Origin: Lewinella sp. LCG006
GTDB taxonomy: Bacteria; Bacteroidota; Bacteroidia; Chitinophagales; Saprospiraceae
Assembly: GCF_040784935.1 (NCBI RefSeq)
Contig: NZ_CP160680.1
Coordinates: 2,574,501-2,638,500, forward strand
Length of the DNA: 64,000 nt
Reading direction: 5' to 3'
The position numbers and the translations under genes were made by a program. The notes beneath the pieces are model-generated. The model had not been told where the DNA came from and did not search any database. It worked only from the letters and a program-made list of their open reading frames with translations. The first letter of the stretch is position 1, and each line of letters begins with the position of its first letter. Shown piece after piece: positions 8,553 to 18,249 of this stretch.

Positions 8553-8560
8553 TATCTTTG
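8553..8560 (+). promoter_or_regulatory. -7 promoter box TATCTTTG immediately before a start codon
   Basis: TATCTTTG ends four bases before the ATG at 8565. With the usual short distance from this box to the transcription start, the mRNA of the SanA-like gene would be leaderless or nearly so. No -33 element is evident. Confidence 0.4.
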
Positions 8561-8564
8561 TACC

Positions 8565-9197
8565 ATGATGAAAGGGCTCAAAATAGCAATGCTCCTCCTC
8601 CTTTTGATCGCTGCTGCAACGATCCTTAACTATCATTATGTAGAAAAGCAGACGGCTCCTTATGTATTTGTGGATACAGAGGATATTCCCGTGCGTAAAG
8701 TAGGTCTGGTGCTAGGTACCTCAAAGTATTTAGCCAATGGGCAAATCAACCTTTATTACCGCTACCGAATTGCGGCAGCTTACGAACTATTCGCCGCAGG
8801 AAAAGTAAAATTTCTCTTACTTAGCGGAGACAACGGGACCAAAGCATACAATGAACCTGCGCAGATGAGAGAAGATTTGGTGAAGCTCGGTGTTCCAGCA
8901 GAACGCATTTACTTAGACTATGCTGGCTTTCGTACCTTAGACTCGGTGGTGCGGGCCCGGGAAATTTTTGGGCAGCAATCATTGACTTGTATTTCGCAGC
9001 CTTTTCACCTTGCAAGAGCTATCTACCTCGGTCGACACCAGGGACTTGATATAAACGGCTATGCCGCAAAGGAAGTTACGCTTTCCTACGGTTACAGCGT
9101 GATACTTCGGGAATACCTGGCACGGATGAAAATGCAGTTAGATTTATTGTTTGGCAAAACGCCTAAGTTTTTAGGTGAAAAAATAACGATTGAATAG
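8565..9197 (+). CDS. SanA/YdcF-like DUF218 envelope protein
   Basis: A 210-residue protein with an N-terminal signal anchor (KIAMLLLLLIAAATILNYHY) and a DUF218 domain: VGLVLGTSKYLANGQINLYY, the central KFLLLSGDNGTKAYNEPAQM, IYLDYAGFRTLDSVVRA and TCISQPFHLARAIYLG. These match SanA (vancomycin high-temperature exclusion protein) and YdcF relatives, thought to act in the envelope permeability barrier; the biochemical activity is not settled. ATG at 8565 or 8568 are equally possible starts. It lies 26 bases after the histidine kinase gene and has its own promoter box. Confidence 0.85.
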   Translation: MMKGLKIAMLLLLLIAAATILNYHYVEKQTAPYVFVDTEDIPVRKVGLVLGTSKYLANGQINLYYRYRIAAAYELFAAGKVKFLLLSGDNGTKAYNEPAQMREDLVKLGVPAERIYLDYAGFRTLDSVVRAREIFGQQSLTCISQPFHLARAIYLGRHQGLDINGYAAKEVTLSYGYSVILREYLARMKMQLDLLFGKTPKFLGEKITIE

Positions 9198-9236
9198 GCC
9201 GTATGCCCAGATACGGTGTTTGCTAAAAAAAAACTT

Positions 9237-9767
9237 ATGGAATCACAAGAACAACTCAGTTACCCTGTCGGGAAATTTGTGCCGACTTCGTCTCCATCCA
9301 TTGACACCCTCACCCAGTGGCGGCAAATTATTGCTGATTTTCCCGCCCGGTTGCGTGCCGAAACCAGTGATTTAACAACCGAAGCATTGGCCTTCCGTTA
9401 CCGCCCTGGCGGCTGGACGATCCAACAAGTTGTTCATCACTGCGCAGACAGCCACATGAATGCACTCGTCCGCTTCAAGCTGGCACTTACGGAAGAGCAT
9501 CCTACCATCAATCCTTACAAGGAGGCCGCTTGGGCCGAAATGGACGATTATCAATTGCCCATTGAAATTTCGCTCGCTATTCTGGAAGGGTTGCACCACC
9601 GTTGGGTCACGTTGTTAGAGCACATGCATACGGAGCAATACCAACGTTCCTTCTTTCATCCGCAACACGGTATTCCATTTAGTTTGACATTGGCCTTGGA
9701 CAATTACCAATGGCACTGCCGACACCACTTGGCGCATGTACAACAAGCAAAGCAATTGAAATTCTAG
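9237..9767 (+). CDS. DinB-fold putative metal-dependent hydrolase, YfiT/BstA-like
   Basis: A protein of 176 residues from the ATG at 9237 (MESQEQLSYPVGKF). The four-helix DinB/YfiT fold is indicated by YPVGKF near the start, the segment YRPGGWTIQQVVHHCADSHM with the first metal-binding His, RFKLALTEEHPTINPYKEAAWAE, HHRWVTLL and the C-terminal HCRHHLAHVQQ. The three His positions match the nickel/zinc site of YfiT-type thiol transferases (bacillithiol S-transferase BstA in Firmicutes). A Bacteroidota member may conjugate bacillithiol to electrophiles, but this is family inference. A small palindrome CCGTAT/ATACGG lies just upstream (9199-9216). Confidence 0.85.
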   Translation: MESQEQLSYPVGKFVPTSSPSIDTLTQWRQIIADFPARLRAETSDLTTEALAFRYRPGGWTIQQVVHHCADSHMNALVRFKLALTEEHPTINPYKEAAWAEMDDYQLPIEISLAILEGLHHRWVTLLEHMHTEQYQRSFFHPQHGIPFSLTLALDNYQWHCRHHLAHVQQAKQLKF

Positions 9768-9796
9768 GCCCTTCCTTAATTCCTTTTGCGATTCCG

Positions 9797-9804
9797 TATC
9801 TTTG
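9797..9804 (+). promoter_or_regulatory. -7 promoter box TATCTTTG immediately before a start codon
   Basis: TATCTTTG ends four bases before the ATG at 9809, the same spacing as at 8553-8560. It supports 9809 rather than an upstream in-frame start at 9710 that would overlap the previous gene, and predicts a leaderless mRNA. Confidence 0.4.
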
Positions 9805-9808
9805 CCCA

Positions 9809-10975
9809 ATGGAAGCAACCGCCACTTTTTTGAACCATCTTTCCCAGGCGTTCAACGACCAACAGTTGAGCAAACTGACCTTGAGTAAAAACCGCAGTGC
9901 TCAGTCGGATTTGAAAAATGTCTACGGGCGTTTGGTATTGATTAAAGACGAAGCTCATCTTTCTTGTACACTACGTTTTGCGACGCGCGACGAAACCAAA
10001 AACTTCTCGCTTACGGAAGCGACTGCGGCTATTGAAAAATGGCTCACGGAGGATTTTCGCCAGGCGGAGTTGTTTACCGTCACGGAGCAGTTCAGTTTGA
10101 TGATCAGCAAAAAAGGCAAGGGTTTATTGCGCACCCGTACCATCACCAACCGCGAACCCGTTTCCCTGGAGCATAATCAGCAAAAACAGCGGCCATTAGC
10201 GGATCGGCCAAGAGCCTATCTCACCTCGTTGGGGATTGCTGGGCAGGATGGGCAGATTTTGCAAAATGGCCGGCGCAAATTTCGCCAAATCAATAAATAC
10301 ATCGAGCTGATCAGTCATCTTTTACGCGAGCAGCCACTCGCCAAAGATGCCCGCATTGTGGATATGGGTTCAGGGAAAGGGTACCTCACTTTTGGCTTGT
10401 ACGATTACCTCGTCAATGAAACCCACTTGCCCATCAAAATGACGGGGGTGGAACTGCGGCCCGATTTGGTGCAAACCTGCACCACCATAGCTCAGGAAAA
10501 TAAATTTACGGGTTTAGAATTCTTAGCGGGTGATATTCATCAATACGAACCCGAGGGTGGTATTGATATGCTCATCGCCCTGCACGCCTGTGATACGGCT
10601 ACCGACGAGGCCATCGCCAAAGGTATCCGAGCAGAGGCCCAGCTCATCATCGTAGCACCATGTTGTCACAAACAAGTGCGTAAAGCCATGCATCCGCCCG
10701 CAGGCCTGTTGCCCATGTTGCAGCACGGTATTCTGCTCGAGCGCCAGGCCGAAATGTTGACAGATGCTATTCGTAGCTTACTCCTGGAAGCACACGGCTA
10801 TAAAACCAAAGTATTTGAGTTTATTGGCACCGAGCACACACCTAAAAATGTGATGATAACCGCTATAAAAAGCGAACCCAGACCCGCAGCCCAGGAAGAA
10901 ATCCATCAACTAAAATCTCAGTTTGGTATCGAAAGACATCATCTAGAAGACCTTTTACTGGAAATAGAACATTAA
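9809..10975 (+). CDS. Class I SAM-dependent methyltransferase (Methyltransf_32 type)
   Basis: A 388-residue protein (MEATATFLNHLSQAF...). The N-terminal half (residues 1-165) is a separate domain (FTVTEQFSLMISKKGKGLLR) ending in DRPRAYLTSLGIAG. The methyltransferase core begins at residue 175 with RKFRQINKYIELISHLL, then motif I ARIVDMGSGKGYLTFGLYDY, GVELRPDLV, and LIALHACDTATDEAIAKGI with IIVAPCCHKQVR. The HACDTATD and APCCHKQ motifs are those of the GSTCD-like Methyltransf_32 family, whose substrate is not established. It follows the DinB-like gene by 41 bases. Confidence 0.85.
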   Translation: MEATATFLNHLSQAFNDQQLSKLTLSKNRSAQSDLKNVYGRLVLIKDEAHLSCTLRFATRDETKNFSLTEATAAIEKWLTEDFRQAELFTVTEQFSLMISKKGKGLLRTRTITNREPVSLEHNQQKQRPLADRPRAYLTSLGIAGQDGQILQNGRRKFRQINKYIELISHLLREQPLAKDARIVDMGSGKGYLTFGLYDYLVNETHLPIKMTGVELRPDLVQTCTTIAQENKFTGLEFLAGDIHQYEPEGGIDMLIALHACDTATDEAIAKGIRAEAQLIIVAPCCHKQVRKAMHPPAGLLPMLQHGILLERQAEMLTDAIRSLLLEAHGYKTKVFEFIGTEHTPKNVMITAIKSEPRPAAQEEIHQLKSQFGIERHHLEDLLLEIEH

Positions 10976-11173
10976 ACCCGACAAAGTCACTATTTTTAGC
11001 CTTCGCTAAAGTCCCTGTTTTCTTTTTATAGCACGGCTTTGCTGACCTCAACAGAACCAAATTATACCTGGCCACACTTAGTTGCACTAAGTGAAGGAAT
11101 CACGTTGCACTGGACTCACCCAGCCAGCTTGCAGCAGCCAATAATTTGGGTTACTGACTAAGGAACAGCTACT

Positions 11174-14100
11174 ATGAGATTGCATCTATTTTTCTACTTC
11201 TGCCTATTTATCTCCTTACCACTTGCTGCCCAGCTAACTTGTGAGGATGAATTTATCCTTACCGGAAACGCGACCCTGATAGGAGAATGTATCCGCCTCA
11301 CGTCCAATGCAACCACTCAGCAAGGTTGTGCCTGGTTCAATGAAGAAACAGACTTCTCCCAACCATTTACGCATTCGATGACGGTTAACTTTGGCAACAG
11401 CAACAGCGGTGCGGACGGAATCTGTCTGGTTTATCAAGCCAACAGCTCTTCTACCTGTGGCATTAGTGGAGAAGGAATCGGTGCACAAGGTATTCCTAAC
11501 TCTTTTATCGTTGAATTTGATACCTACCAAAACGGCAACTTAGGCGACCCCTTCAATGACCACGCCGCCATCAACATCAATGGTGATTTCACCAACACCA
11601 TTGATGGGCCTATTGATTTGGGAAATATCGAAGATGGCAATGACCACGATGTGACTTTCAGCTGGGACCCTGCCTCCAATAGTTACGAAGTCTATTTTGA
11701 TGGCATCCTGATATTGTCTGGCGTTTTTGACATCATCAACAATTGCTTTGGTGGCTCAGATATGGCCTTTTGGGGGTATACCTCTTCTACCGGTGGTGAA
11801 ACCAATGAGCATACCGTCTGCCCTGGACTACCTCCGGAAGTAATTGCAGATGCGGGAAATATGGTAGAAATTCCTTGCCTTGGTGCCTTGGTCACCCTCG
11901 ATGGAACCGGTTCGGATTCCGGCCCCGAGTTTGAGTACGAATGGACGACCAGCGATGGCAATATAGTTTCCGGTGAATTCACCGACATGCCCACTGTCGA
12001 CGCCGAAGGGACCTATACCCTCACGGTTTACAACAACATCACTTTGTGCGAAAGCATGGACGAAGTTATTGTCGTTGTGAATGAATTGGAGGCCGATATC
12101 GATATTCCTCCCTACCTCGATTGTATTTCGGGAGAAATAACACTGGATGGCAGCAATTCTACTTCAGGTAATAATATCTCTTACGATTGGGCTACCAGCA
12201 ATGGCTATATCGTAAGTACCAATGGCAACCAAGCCACCGTCAACGAACCCGGAGAATACATCCTTACCGTTATTTATGATGATGGGCAAGGGGGGTATTG
12301 TACGGAAGAAACCAGCGTCATCGTCGAAGACAATCCTGACGTGCCAGTGGCATTTGCGCTGGATGCGATCCTCACTTGCGATCCTCCCAGTGTGGAATTG
12401 GATGGCACGGGCTCTTCGGAAAGCAGTGTCTTTGACTACGAGTGGACCACCACCGACGGCCTTATCCTGGCGGGAGGTAATACCCTCTTTCCGCTGGTGG
12501 GCGCCGAAGGATTTTATACCTTAACGGTCATCAACAGCATTTCAGGGTGTACAGATGAGTACAGTGTTTATGTTGATGCCAACCAAGATATTCCCGACGC
12601 CATTGCCATTGTGGATGATGAGCTGGGGTGCGGAAGTTCAAGTCTGGTCATCGATGGAAGTCTTTCTTCTTTTGGTGATGAATTTTCCTACCAATGGACG
12701 ACGACCAACGGCAATATCGTAGATGGCGCAACCGAACAATCTCCGGAAGTAAATCAACCTGGTGATTATACCTTGCTCGTGACCAATACAGAAAACGGCT
12801 GCACCGATGAAACAACCGTAACGGTGATGGGAGGTAACAATCCCGTTGTTGTCAATATTGCCGCACCTGCTGATCTGGACTGTGTGACAAACAGTGTTAC
12901 ACTCGACGGTTCGGGCAGTAGCCCCACCAGTGGAGTGACCTACAGCTGGACCACGACCAACGGCCAACTCTCTGGCCCCACGGATCAACCTACAGCCACC
13001 GCTACTGCGGCAGGGAATTACACCTTGGTTATCACGGAAACAGCCAGCGGTTGTACCAACATGGCGACGGTGAGTGTCAGCTCCAATACCACCCCACCTA
13101 TCGCAGAAGCAGGAACGGCCATCCCTTTAGGTTGTGGAGATCCAAGTCAACAACTCAACGGCAGTGGCTCCTCCACCAATAACGTTACTTACCTCTGGAG
13201 CACCACAAATGGTACGATCATCAGCGGCGGCACCACGCTGACACCGCTGATAGGATCTGCAGGTACTTATGTTTTACAAGTCACCAATACTTTGAATGGC
13301 TGTACGGCTACCGATCAAGTTATCGTGGTTGGAGATGACGATACACCTGTAGTTCAAATCATATTGAACGACACCTTGGATTGTACTACCAGTTCCCTGG
13401 TGCTAAACGCCGCTGGGTCGACCTCAGGGATGGATTACAGTCAAGTCTGGTCGACCACCAATGGGCAATTTGTAAGTGGAACGGATGGCCTTCAGCCGGT
13501 TGTCGATCAGCCCGGCACTTATACCCTCACCATCACCGATACGACCAATGGTTGTAGCAATAGCGCTTCGGTAACTGTGGTAGAGAACACCCTCGTCCCT
13601 ACGGCCGCGATTCTCCCTCCGGGTATGCTGAATTGCCAAACGACCAGTCTGGTATTAGATGGTACAGGGAGTAGCCAGGGGAGTGATTTTCAATACCTTT
13701 GGTCGACCGCCAACGGTCAAATCACCTCAGGGACTAACACCTCCTTGGTGACGATAGCAGCCCCAGGTGATTATCAGTTGTTAGTGACCAACACGAATAA
13801 TAGTTGTTTTGCGACTGCTACCGTAACCGTTGCTCAAGATATAGCCTTACCCGACCTATCCATCCTGCCCATTGGTGAACTGACTTGTGTGCAGGAAGAT
13901 ATGATCATTACTGCCAGCTTGGGCACCTCGTTCCCTAACCCCGATTTCCAATGGACCACCACCAGTGGTACCATTTCAGGAAGTGACAGCACCGCCCAGA
14001 TGCTGGCAACCAGTGCTGGAACGTATAGTGTGACCGTCGTGAACCCGGCCAACCAATGTAGCAGTACTGCCAGTGTGCAATTGGCAGAAAACACAGTAGT

Positions 14101-17100
14101 ACCGATCGCTGCTGCGGGAACTGATGCCAACCTCGACTGCGTCCTTACCTCGCTCACCCTTGGCGGGAATAGCAGTAGTGGCAATGGTATCGTTTACACC
14201 TGGTCCAGCCCCAATGCTGTCGTTCCAGCGGTAGACAGTACGCCCACTTTAGAAATCAATAGCCCCGGTACCTATGTGCTGGAAGTACTGGATGAAAACA
14301 ATGGTTGTTTTGCGACAGATACGGTGCTGGTTACCCAGGATATACAGCAGCCTATAGCAATGGTGGTTGTGCCCGCGCAGCTTACTTGTACCGATAGCCT
14401 TTCCTTGCTGGATGGTAGCGCCTCTACAGGTACCTCTACGCTGCTTTATTCCTGGACCACTTCCAACGGAAGTTTGGTGGGCGATCCAAGTGCACCTCAG
14501 GTCAACGCAGGCCAAGCAGGGAGCTATCAATTGGTGGTCACAAATACGGTCAATGGTTGTACCGACACAATCACCACCATGGTGACCCAGGACGATAATT
14601 TTCCTCAAGCCAGTATCGCCATGCCCTTGTCGCTGACCTGTGGGCGGCTTAGCGTCAATCTGGCGGGAACCGCGAATAGTAACAGTGGCAATACTACCTT
14701 TACCTGGACGACGGCAAATGGTAATATCGTACAAGATGCCAATACCCTCCAGCCGCTGGTGGATAGCCCGGGCACCTATACCCTCACCGTACAAGACAAT
14801 AACAACAACTGCCGGGCACAGGCCGAAATCCAGGTGCTGCTGGACAATACGCCTCCTGTCGTAGATGCCGGACTGGACACCTTGCTAAATTGCACCCGGA
14901 CACAGCTACAGCTAGCCGGCACGGCCGATGCCCAAGGGGCTGATGTGACCTACGCCTGGAGTACGCTCGATGGCAATATCTTAAACGGGGCCTCCACCGC
15001 CAACCCCCTGGTTGACGCTGCGGGTACCTACCTGTTGGAAATTACCAATACGAACAATGATTGCGTTGCTACCGACGAAGTGATGGTAAGCCAGGATACG
15101 CTGAGCCCAGTCATTCAGATTTTGCCACCTGCGATCCTGACCTGCGCCACCACCTCCGTTAGTCTTGACGCGGGTACCAGTACGGCTGGGAATACGCCGC
15201 TTTACAGTTGGACCAATACCCAGGGGCTGCCCATCACCGATGAAGACCAAGCCGTAGCAACGATTACCCAGGCTGGTGATTATCAATTGTTGCTTACGAA
15301 TACAGAGAATGGTTGTAGCCAAACGGCGACCGTATCCGTACAGGACGACCTGGTGCCTCCGGCACCCATGATTTTGGAGCCAGATACCTTGGATTGTATC
15401 ACCCTGGAGGTGGGCTTGGATGCTACAGGAAGCATGGGCAATGCACTCTCTTACTTGTGGTCAAACCTGGAGGGCAATACCATTACCAATGGTGCTACCG
15501 CTACACCGATGGTGAGCCAGTCGGGCAACTATGACTTACTCCTCACCGACAACAGCAATGGTTGTACCGCGATGGCTACGGTCTTTGTTGAAGAATATAC
15601 GGACGTGCCACTGGTAGCTATTTCTCCACCTATTGCAGTAGACTGTAACAACCCGAGTATTCAATTACAAGGCAACATCGCCAGTAACAGCGGCGATGCC
15701 CCGGTGTATAGCTGGACTACTGCCGATGGCAATATTGTGCAAGGTACTACCACCCTTACCCCCACCGTGGATCAAGAAGGGAATTATACATTGATGGTCA
15801 CCAACACAGACAATGGTTGTGTGGGCAGTAGAACCATTTTTGTCAGGGAGGATTTAGAGCGCCCGGTCGCAGTGATAGCACCCTTGGATACCCTCAATTG
15901 TACGGTGCTTTCATTGGAGATCGTAGGGGAAAACAGTACAGGAATGGGTCCTTTGACCTACGCCTGGGAAAGCCCTGACGGTAATATCCTCACCCCCGCA
16001 GATGCGGCCAATATTACCGTGGATGCGCCGGGAAGCTATGGTTTGCTGCTGACCAATACCACCAATGGTTGTACCGATAGCCTGGGCGTAACAGTTGTTC
16101 AGGATATCCTTGAACCGGTGGCGATGATTGCAATGCCGGGGATTTTGGATTGTGGAACACCAAGCTTGGTGCTGGATGGTAGTGCCTCCAGCAGCGGTGC
16201 TGATATTACGATCAACTGGTCGACGATCAACGGACAAATTGATGCTGGCGGTAATAGCTTGCAGCCGATCATCAGCCAACCCGGCACCTACACCCTGGAG
16301 ATTGTAAACACCGCGAATACCTGTTCCGCTACTGCGAATATCGAAGTGTTGCAGGATGATGACGTGCCCCTTATTGTTTTTGCCACGCCGGAAGAACTCA
16401 ATTGTCTGGTACTGACGACCTCGCTGGATGCTACTGCTTCGAGCATGGGAGCCAGCCTCCTCTACAGTTGGGCCACCGCAGATGGAATTGTCTTATCTGG
16501 TGCCGACGGGCTGACGCCCCAAGTAGGAGCACCAGGCACTTATATCCTTACCATTGAAGATACCAGCAATGATTGTAGCAATACGGCCAATGTGGTGGTA
16601 ACGCAAGATATTACGCCACCTCAAGCCTCGGCGGGGAGTGATTTTGTGCTGGATTGTACTGAAGAGCAAGATAACCTGGATGGCAGTAATTCTTCTCAGG
16701 GCGGTAATTTTACTTACCTGTGGACTTCCAATAGTGGTACCATTCTTCTCAATGAGAATACCTTGTTGCCGACCATTTCCGCTCCGGGAACTTACCAGTT
16801 GTTGGTGACCAATACCAGTAATGGTTGTACCGCTACGGACCTTGTGACGGTGACGGAAGATATTCCTACCGCCACATTAGCATCCGTGCAGCCCCTATGT
16901 TACGGAGATCTTGGCTGGATCAACTTCAGCAATGTTCAAGGAGGGACGCCGCCTTACTTGTACAGCGTCAACAGTGGAAATAGCCTGCAATCACAACCTT
17001 TGTTTACCAATCTTTCGGCGGGCGTATACGAGGCACTTGTTGAAGATAGCAATGGTTGTACCTTCTCGGAAACCATTGAAATCATTCAGCCAGATTCGCT

Positions 17101-17644
17101 TTACGTGCTGATCACCCAGCCGGAGATAGAGATAGATTATGGTGACAGTGTGAGGTTGGTGGCCCAAACCAACTTCCCGGAAGCGTCGTTGGCCCAAATC
17201 ATCTGGGAGGATGCTGCGACGCTGAGTTGTGCCGACTGCCTGGCACCTTATGCGCTGCCCACCGAGACGAGTGTGTACCAAATCAGCGTGATCTCGGAGA
17301 ATGGTTGTAGCGATAAGGCACTGGTGAGGGTTTTTGTCAACCGGCAATTTCCTGTTTATTTCCCGAATATCTTTTCGCCTAATGGGGATGGAGACAATGA
17401 CATCTTCTACCCGTTTGCTGGATTGGGGAGTGTCAACAAAATTCACCAGTTTGATATTTTTGATCGCTGGGGGAACGCCATTTATACCGTTGAGGATTTT
17501 GCGCCCAATGACCCACGCTACGGTTGGGATGGTACCAAAGCAGGGGTGACGATGAATCCCGCAGTGTTCGTCTATTTCGCCAAAATAGAGTTTGCTGATG
17601 GCCGGATAGAAATTTTCAAAGGAGACGTTACCTTGATACGGTAG
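11174..17644 (+). CDS. Giant T9SS-exported surface protein: lectin domain, 20 PKD-like repeats, CHU_C
   Basis: 2156 residues. Signal peptide 1-20 (FYFCLFISLPLAAQ). Residues 22-215 resemble an L-type (legume-like) lectin domain (FNEETDFSQPFTHSMTVNF, SFIVEFDTYQNG, FWGYTSSTGG) and should bind glycan. Residues about 219-1896 are 20 PKD-like repeats of about 84 residues. Then comes an SprB-type repeat (PLCYGDLGWINFSNVQGGTP), a linker domain with CADCLAPYALPTETSVYQISV, and a C-terminal CHU_C gliding-associated domain (FPNIFSPNGDGDNDIFYPF ... FDRWGNAIY ... GDVTLIR), the type B sorting signal for type IX secretion. Predicted role: long stalk-like adhesin on the cell surface. The gene is monocistronic and ends at a strong terminator. 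No T9SS machinery gene is nearby. Confidence 0.93.
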   Translation: MRLHLFFYFCLFISLPLAAQLTCEDEFILTGNATLIGECIRLTSNATTQQGCAWFNEETDFSQPFTHSMTVNFGNSNSGADGICLVYQANSSSTCGISGEGIGAQGIPNSFIVEFDTYQNGNLGDPFNDHAAININGDFTNTIDGPIDLGNIEDGNDHDVTFSWDPASNSYEVYFDGILILSGVFDIINNCFGGSDMAFWGYTSSTGGETNEHTVCPGLPPEVIADAGNMVEIPCLGALVTLDGTGSDSGPEFEYEWTTSDGNIVSGEFTDMPTVDAEGTYTLTVYNNITLCESMDEVIVVVNELEADIDIPPYLDCISGEITLDGSNSTSGNNISYDWATSNGYIVSTNGNQATVNEPGEYILTVIYDDGQGGYCTEETSVIVEDNPDVPVAFALDAILTCDPPSVELDGTGSSESSVFDYEWTTTDGLILAGGNTLFPLVGAEGFYTLTVINSISGCTDEYSVYVDANQDIPDAIAIVDDELGCGSSSLVIDGSLSSFGDEFSYQWTTTNGNIVDGATEQSPEVNQPGDYTLLVTNTENGCTDETTVTVMGGNNPVVVNIAAPADLDCVTNSVTLDGSGSSPTSGVTYSWTTTNGQLSGPTDQPTATATAAGNYTLVITETASGCTNMATVSVSSNTTPPIAEAGTAIPLGCGDPSQQLNGSGSSTNNVTYLWSTTNGTIISGGTTLTPLIGSAGTYVLQVTNTLNGCTATDQVIVVGDDDTPVVQIILNDTLDCTTSSLVLNAAGSTSGMDYSQVWSTTNGQFVSGTDGLQPVVDQPGTYTLTITDTTNGCSNSASVTVVENTLVPTAAILPPGMLNCQTTSLVLDGTGSSQGSDFQYLWSTANGQITSGTNTSLVTIAAPGDYQLLVTNTNNSCFATATVTVAQDIALPDLSILPIGELTCVQEDMIITASLGTSFPNPDFQWTTTSGTISGSDSTAQMLATSAGTYSVTVVNPANQCSSTASVQLAENTVVPIAAAGTDANLDCVLTSLTLGGNSSSGNGIVYTWSSPNAVVPAVDSTPTLEINSPGTYVLEVLDENNGCFATDTVLVTQDIQQPIAMVVVPAQLTCTDSLSLLDGSASTGTSTLLYSWTTSNGSLVGDPSAPQVNAGQAGSYQLVVTNTVNGCTDTITTMVTQDDNFPQASIAMPLSLTCGRLSVNLAGTANSNSGNTTFTWTTANGNIVQDANTLQPLVDSPGTYTLTVQDNNNNCRAQAEIQVLLDNTPPVVDAGLDTLLNCTRTQLQLAGTADAQGADVTYAWSTLDGNILNGASTANPLVDAAGTYLLEITNTNNDCVATDEVMVSQDTLSPVIQILPPAILTCATTSVSLDAGTSTAGNTPLYSWTNTQGLPITDEDQAVATITQAGDYQLLLTNTENGCSQTATVSVQDDLVPPAPMILEPDTLDCITLEVGLDATGSMGNALSYLWSNLEGNTITNGATATPMVSQSGNYDLLLTDNSNGCTAMATVFVEEYTDVPLVAISPPIAVDCNNPSIQLQGNIASNSGDAPVYSWTTADGNIVQGTTTLTPTVDQEGNYTLMVTNTDNGCVGSRTIFVREDLERPVAVIAPLDTLNCTVLSLEIVGENSTGMGPLTYAWESPDGNILTPADAANITVDAPGSYGLLLTNTTNGCTDSLGVTVVQDILEPVAMIAMPGILDCGTPSLVLDGSASSSGADITINWSTINGQIDAGGNSLQPIISQPGTYTLEIVNTANTCSATANIEVLQDDDVPLIVFATPEELNCLVLTTSLDATASSMGASLLYSWATADGIVLSGADGLTPQVGAPGTYILTIEDTSNDCSNTANVVVTQDITPPQASAGSDFVLDCTEEQDNLDGSNSSQGGNFTYLWTSNSGTILLNENTLLPTISAPGTYQLLVTNTSNGCTATDLVTVTEDIPTATLASVQPLCYGDLGWINFSNVQGGTPPYLYSVNSGNSLQSQPLFTNLSAGVYEALVEDSNGCTFSETIEIIQPDSLYVLITQPEIEIDYGDSVRLVAQTNFPEASLAQIIWEDAATLSCADCLAPYALPTETSVYQISVISENGCSDKALVRVFVNRQFPVYFPNIFSPNGDGDNDIFYPFAGLGSVNKIHQFDIFDRWGNAIYTVEDFAPNDPRYGWDGTKAGVTMNPAVFVYFAKIEFADGRIEIFKGDVTLIR
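11831..16862 (+). repeat. 20 tandem ~252-bp coding repeats (PKD-like, two Cys each)
   Basis: Within the giant gene, 20 diverged units of about 252 bp follow one another. Each encodes a first Cys in an L-[DTNG]-C motif, a core such as YxWTTxNG, then PGTYxLxVTNTxNGC with the second Cys. I checked all 20 and every one has both Cys (40 of 40). The units are diverged at DNA level, so this is an old array rather than a recent expansion. Confidence 0.9.
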
Positions 17645-17691
17645 AGTTAATCCAGGAGACTGTATCCTTCCCTCATCTCTAAAAATGCCAA

Positions 17692-17734
17692 AAAAAGAAA
17701 AGCCCAATTTGCAATATCGCAAATTGGGCTTTTT
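17692..17734. terminator. Strong bidirectional rho-independent terminator
   Basis: GCCCAATTTGC (17702-17712) and GCAAATTGGGC (17719-17729) form an 11-bp perfect stem with a 6-base loop, flanked by A-rich sequence on the left and T5 on the right, so it can end both the giant-protein transcript and the rplI operon. Confidence 0.9.
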
Positions 17735-17758
17735 CTATATCGAGCGTTGATAGAGGAT

Positions 17759-18205
17759 TTACTCCGCTACTACTTCGAATTTCACTTCAGGTTGTACCTC
17801 TTTGTGCAAGTTCAGTACCAAAGAATAGGTACCCAAATCTTTCACATTCTCAGGCAACTGTACCTTGCGGCGCTCAATTTCAAGATCGAATTGCTCCTTA
17901 AGGGCATTGATGATCTGAATGTTGGTAACGCTACCAAAGATCTTACCACTCGTACCGGCTTTAGCACCAATACGTAGTACCTGGCCCTCCAATTTCTTGG
18001 CAATATCCTGGTATTCACCCAGGCGTTTGGCTTCAGTAGCATCTTCACGACGCTGTAATTCTTTTAAACGAGCACGGTTAGCGCTGTTGGCGATCAGTGC
18101 AAATCCCTGAGGAATCAGGTAGTTGCGACCGTAGCCATTCTTAACGGTCACCAGCTCGTGCTTATATCCGACGTGTTCAACGTCTTGCAACAGAATGATA
18201 TCCAT
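17759..18205 (-). CDS. rplI: 50S ribosomal protein L9
   Basis: 148 residues, the normal L9 length. MDIILLQDVEHVGYKHELVTV is the N-terminal domain that binds 23S rRNA, followed by NGYGRNYLIPQGFA, the long connecting helix (about 41-75) and the C-terminal domain (KIFGSVTNIQIINALKEQF). Last gene of the rpsF-rpsR-rplI operon, 44 bases after rpsR. It ends at the shared terminator. Confidence 0.97.
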   Translation of the reverse strand: MDIILLQDVEHVGYKHELVTVKNGYGRNYLIPQGFALIANSANRARLKELQRREDATEAKRLGEYQDIAKKLEGQVLRIGAKAGTSGKIFGSVTNIQIINALKEQFDLEIERRKVQLPENVKDLGTYSLVLNLHKEVQPEVKFEVVAE

Positions 18206-18249
18206 GTCAAATCGTTTTTAAAATTAGTAATTTAAAATACCGGAACCTG

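Noticed and set aside
11831-16862. CRISPR-like periodicity
   Set aside because: The 252-bp period is coding, the units are diverged, and there are no short identical repeats with unique spacers.
12638-17722. Several long frames opposite the giant repeat gene
   Set aside because: They follow from the biased codon use of the repeated sense gene, recur once per repeat, and resemble no protein.
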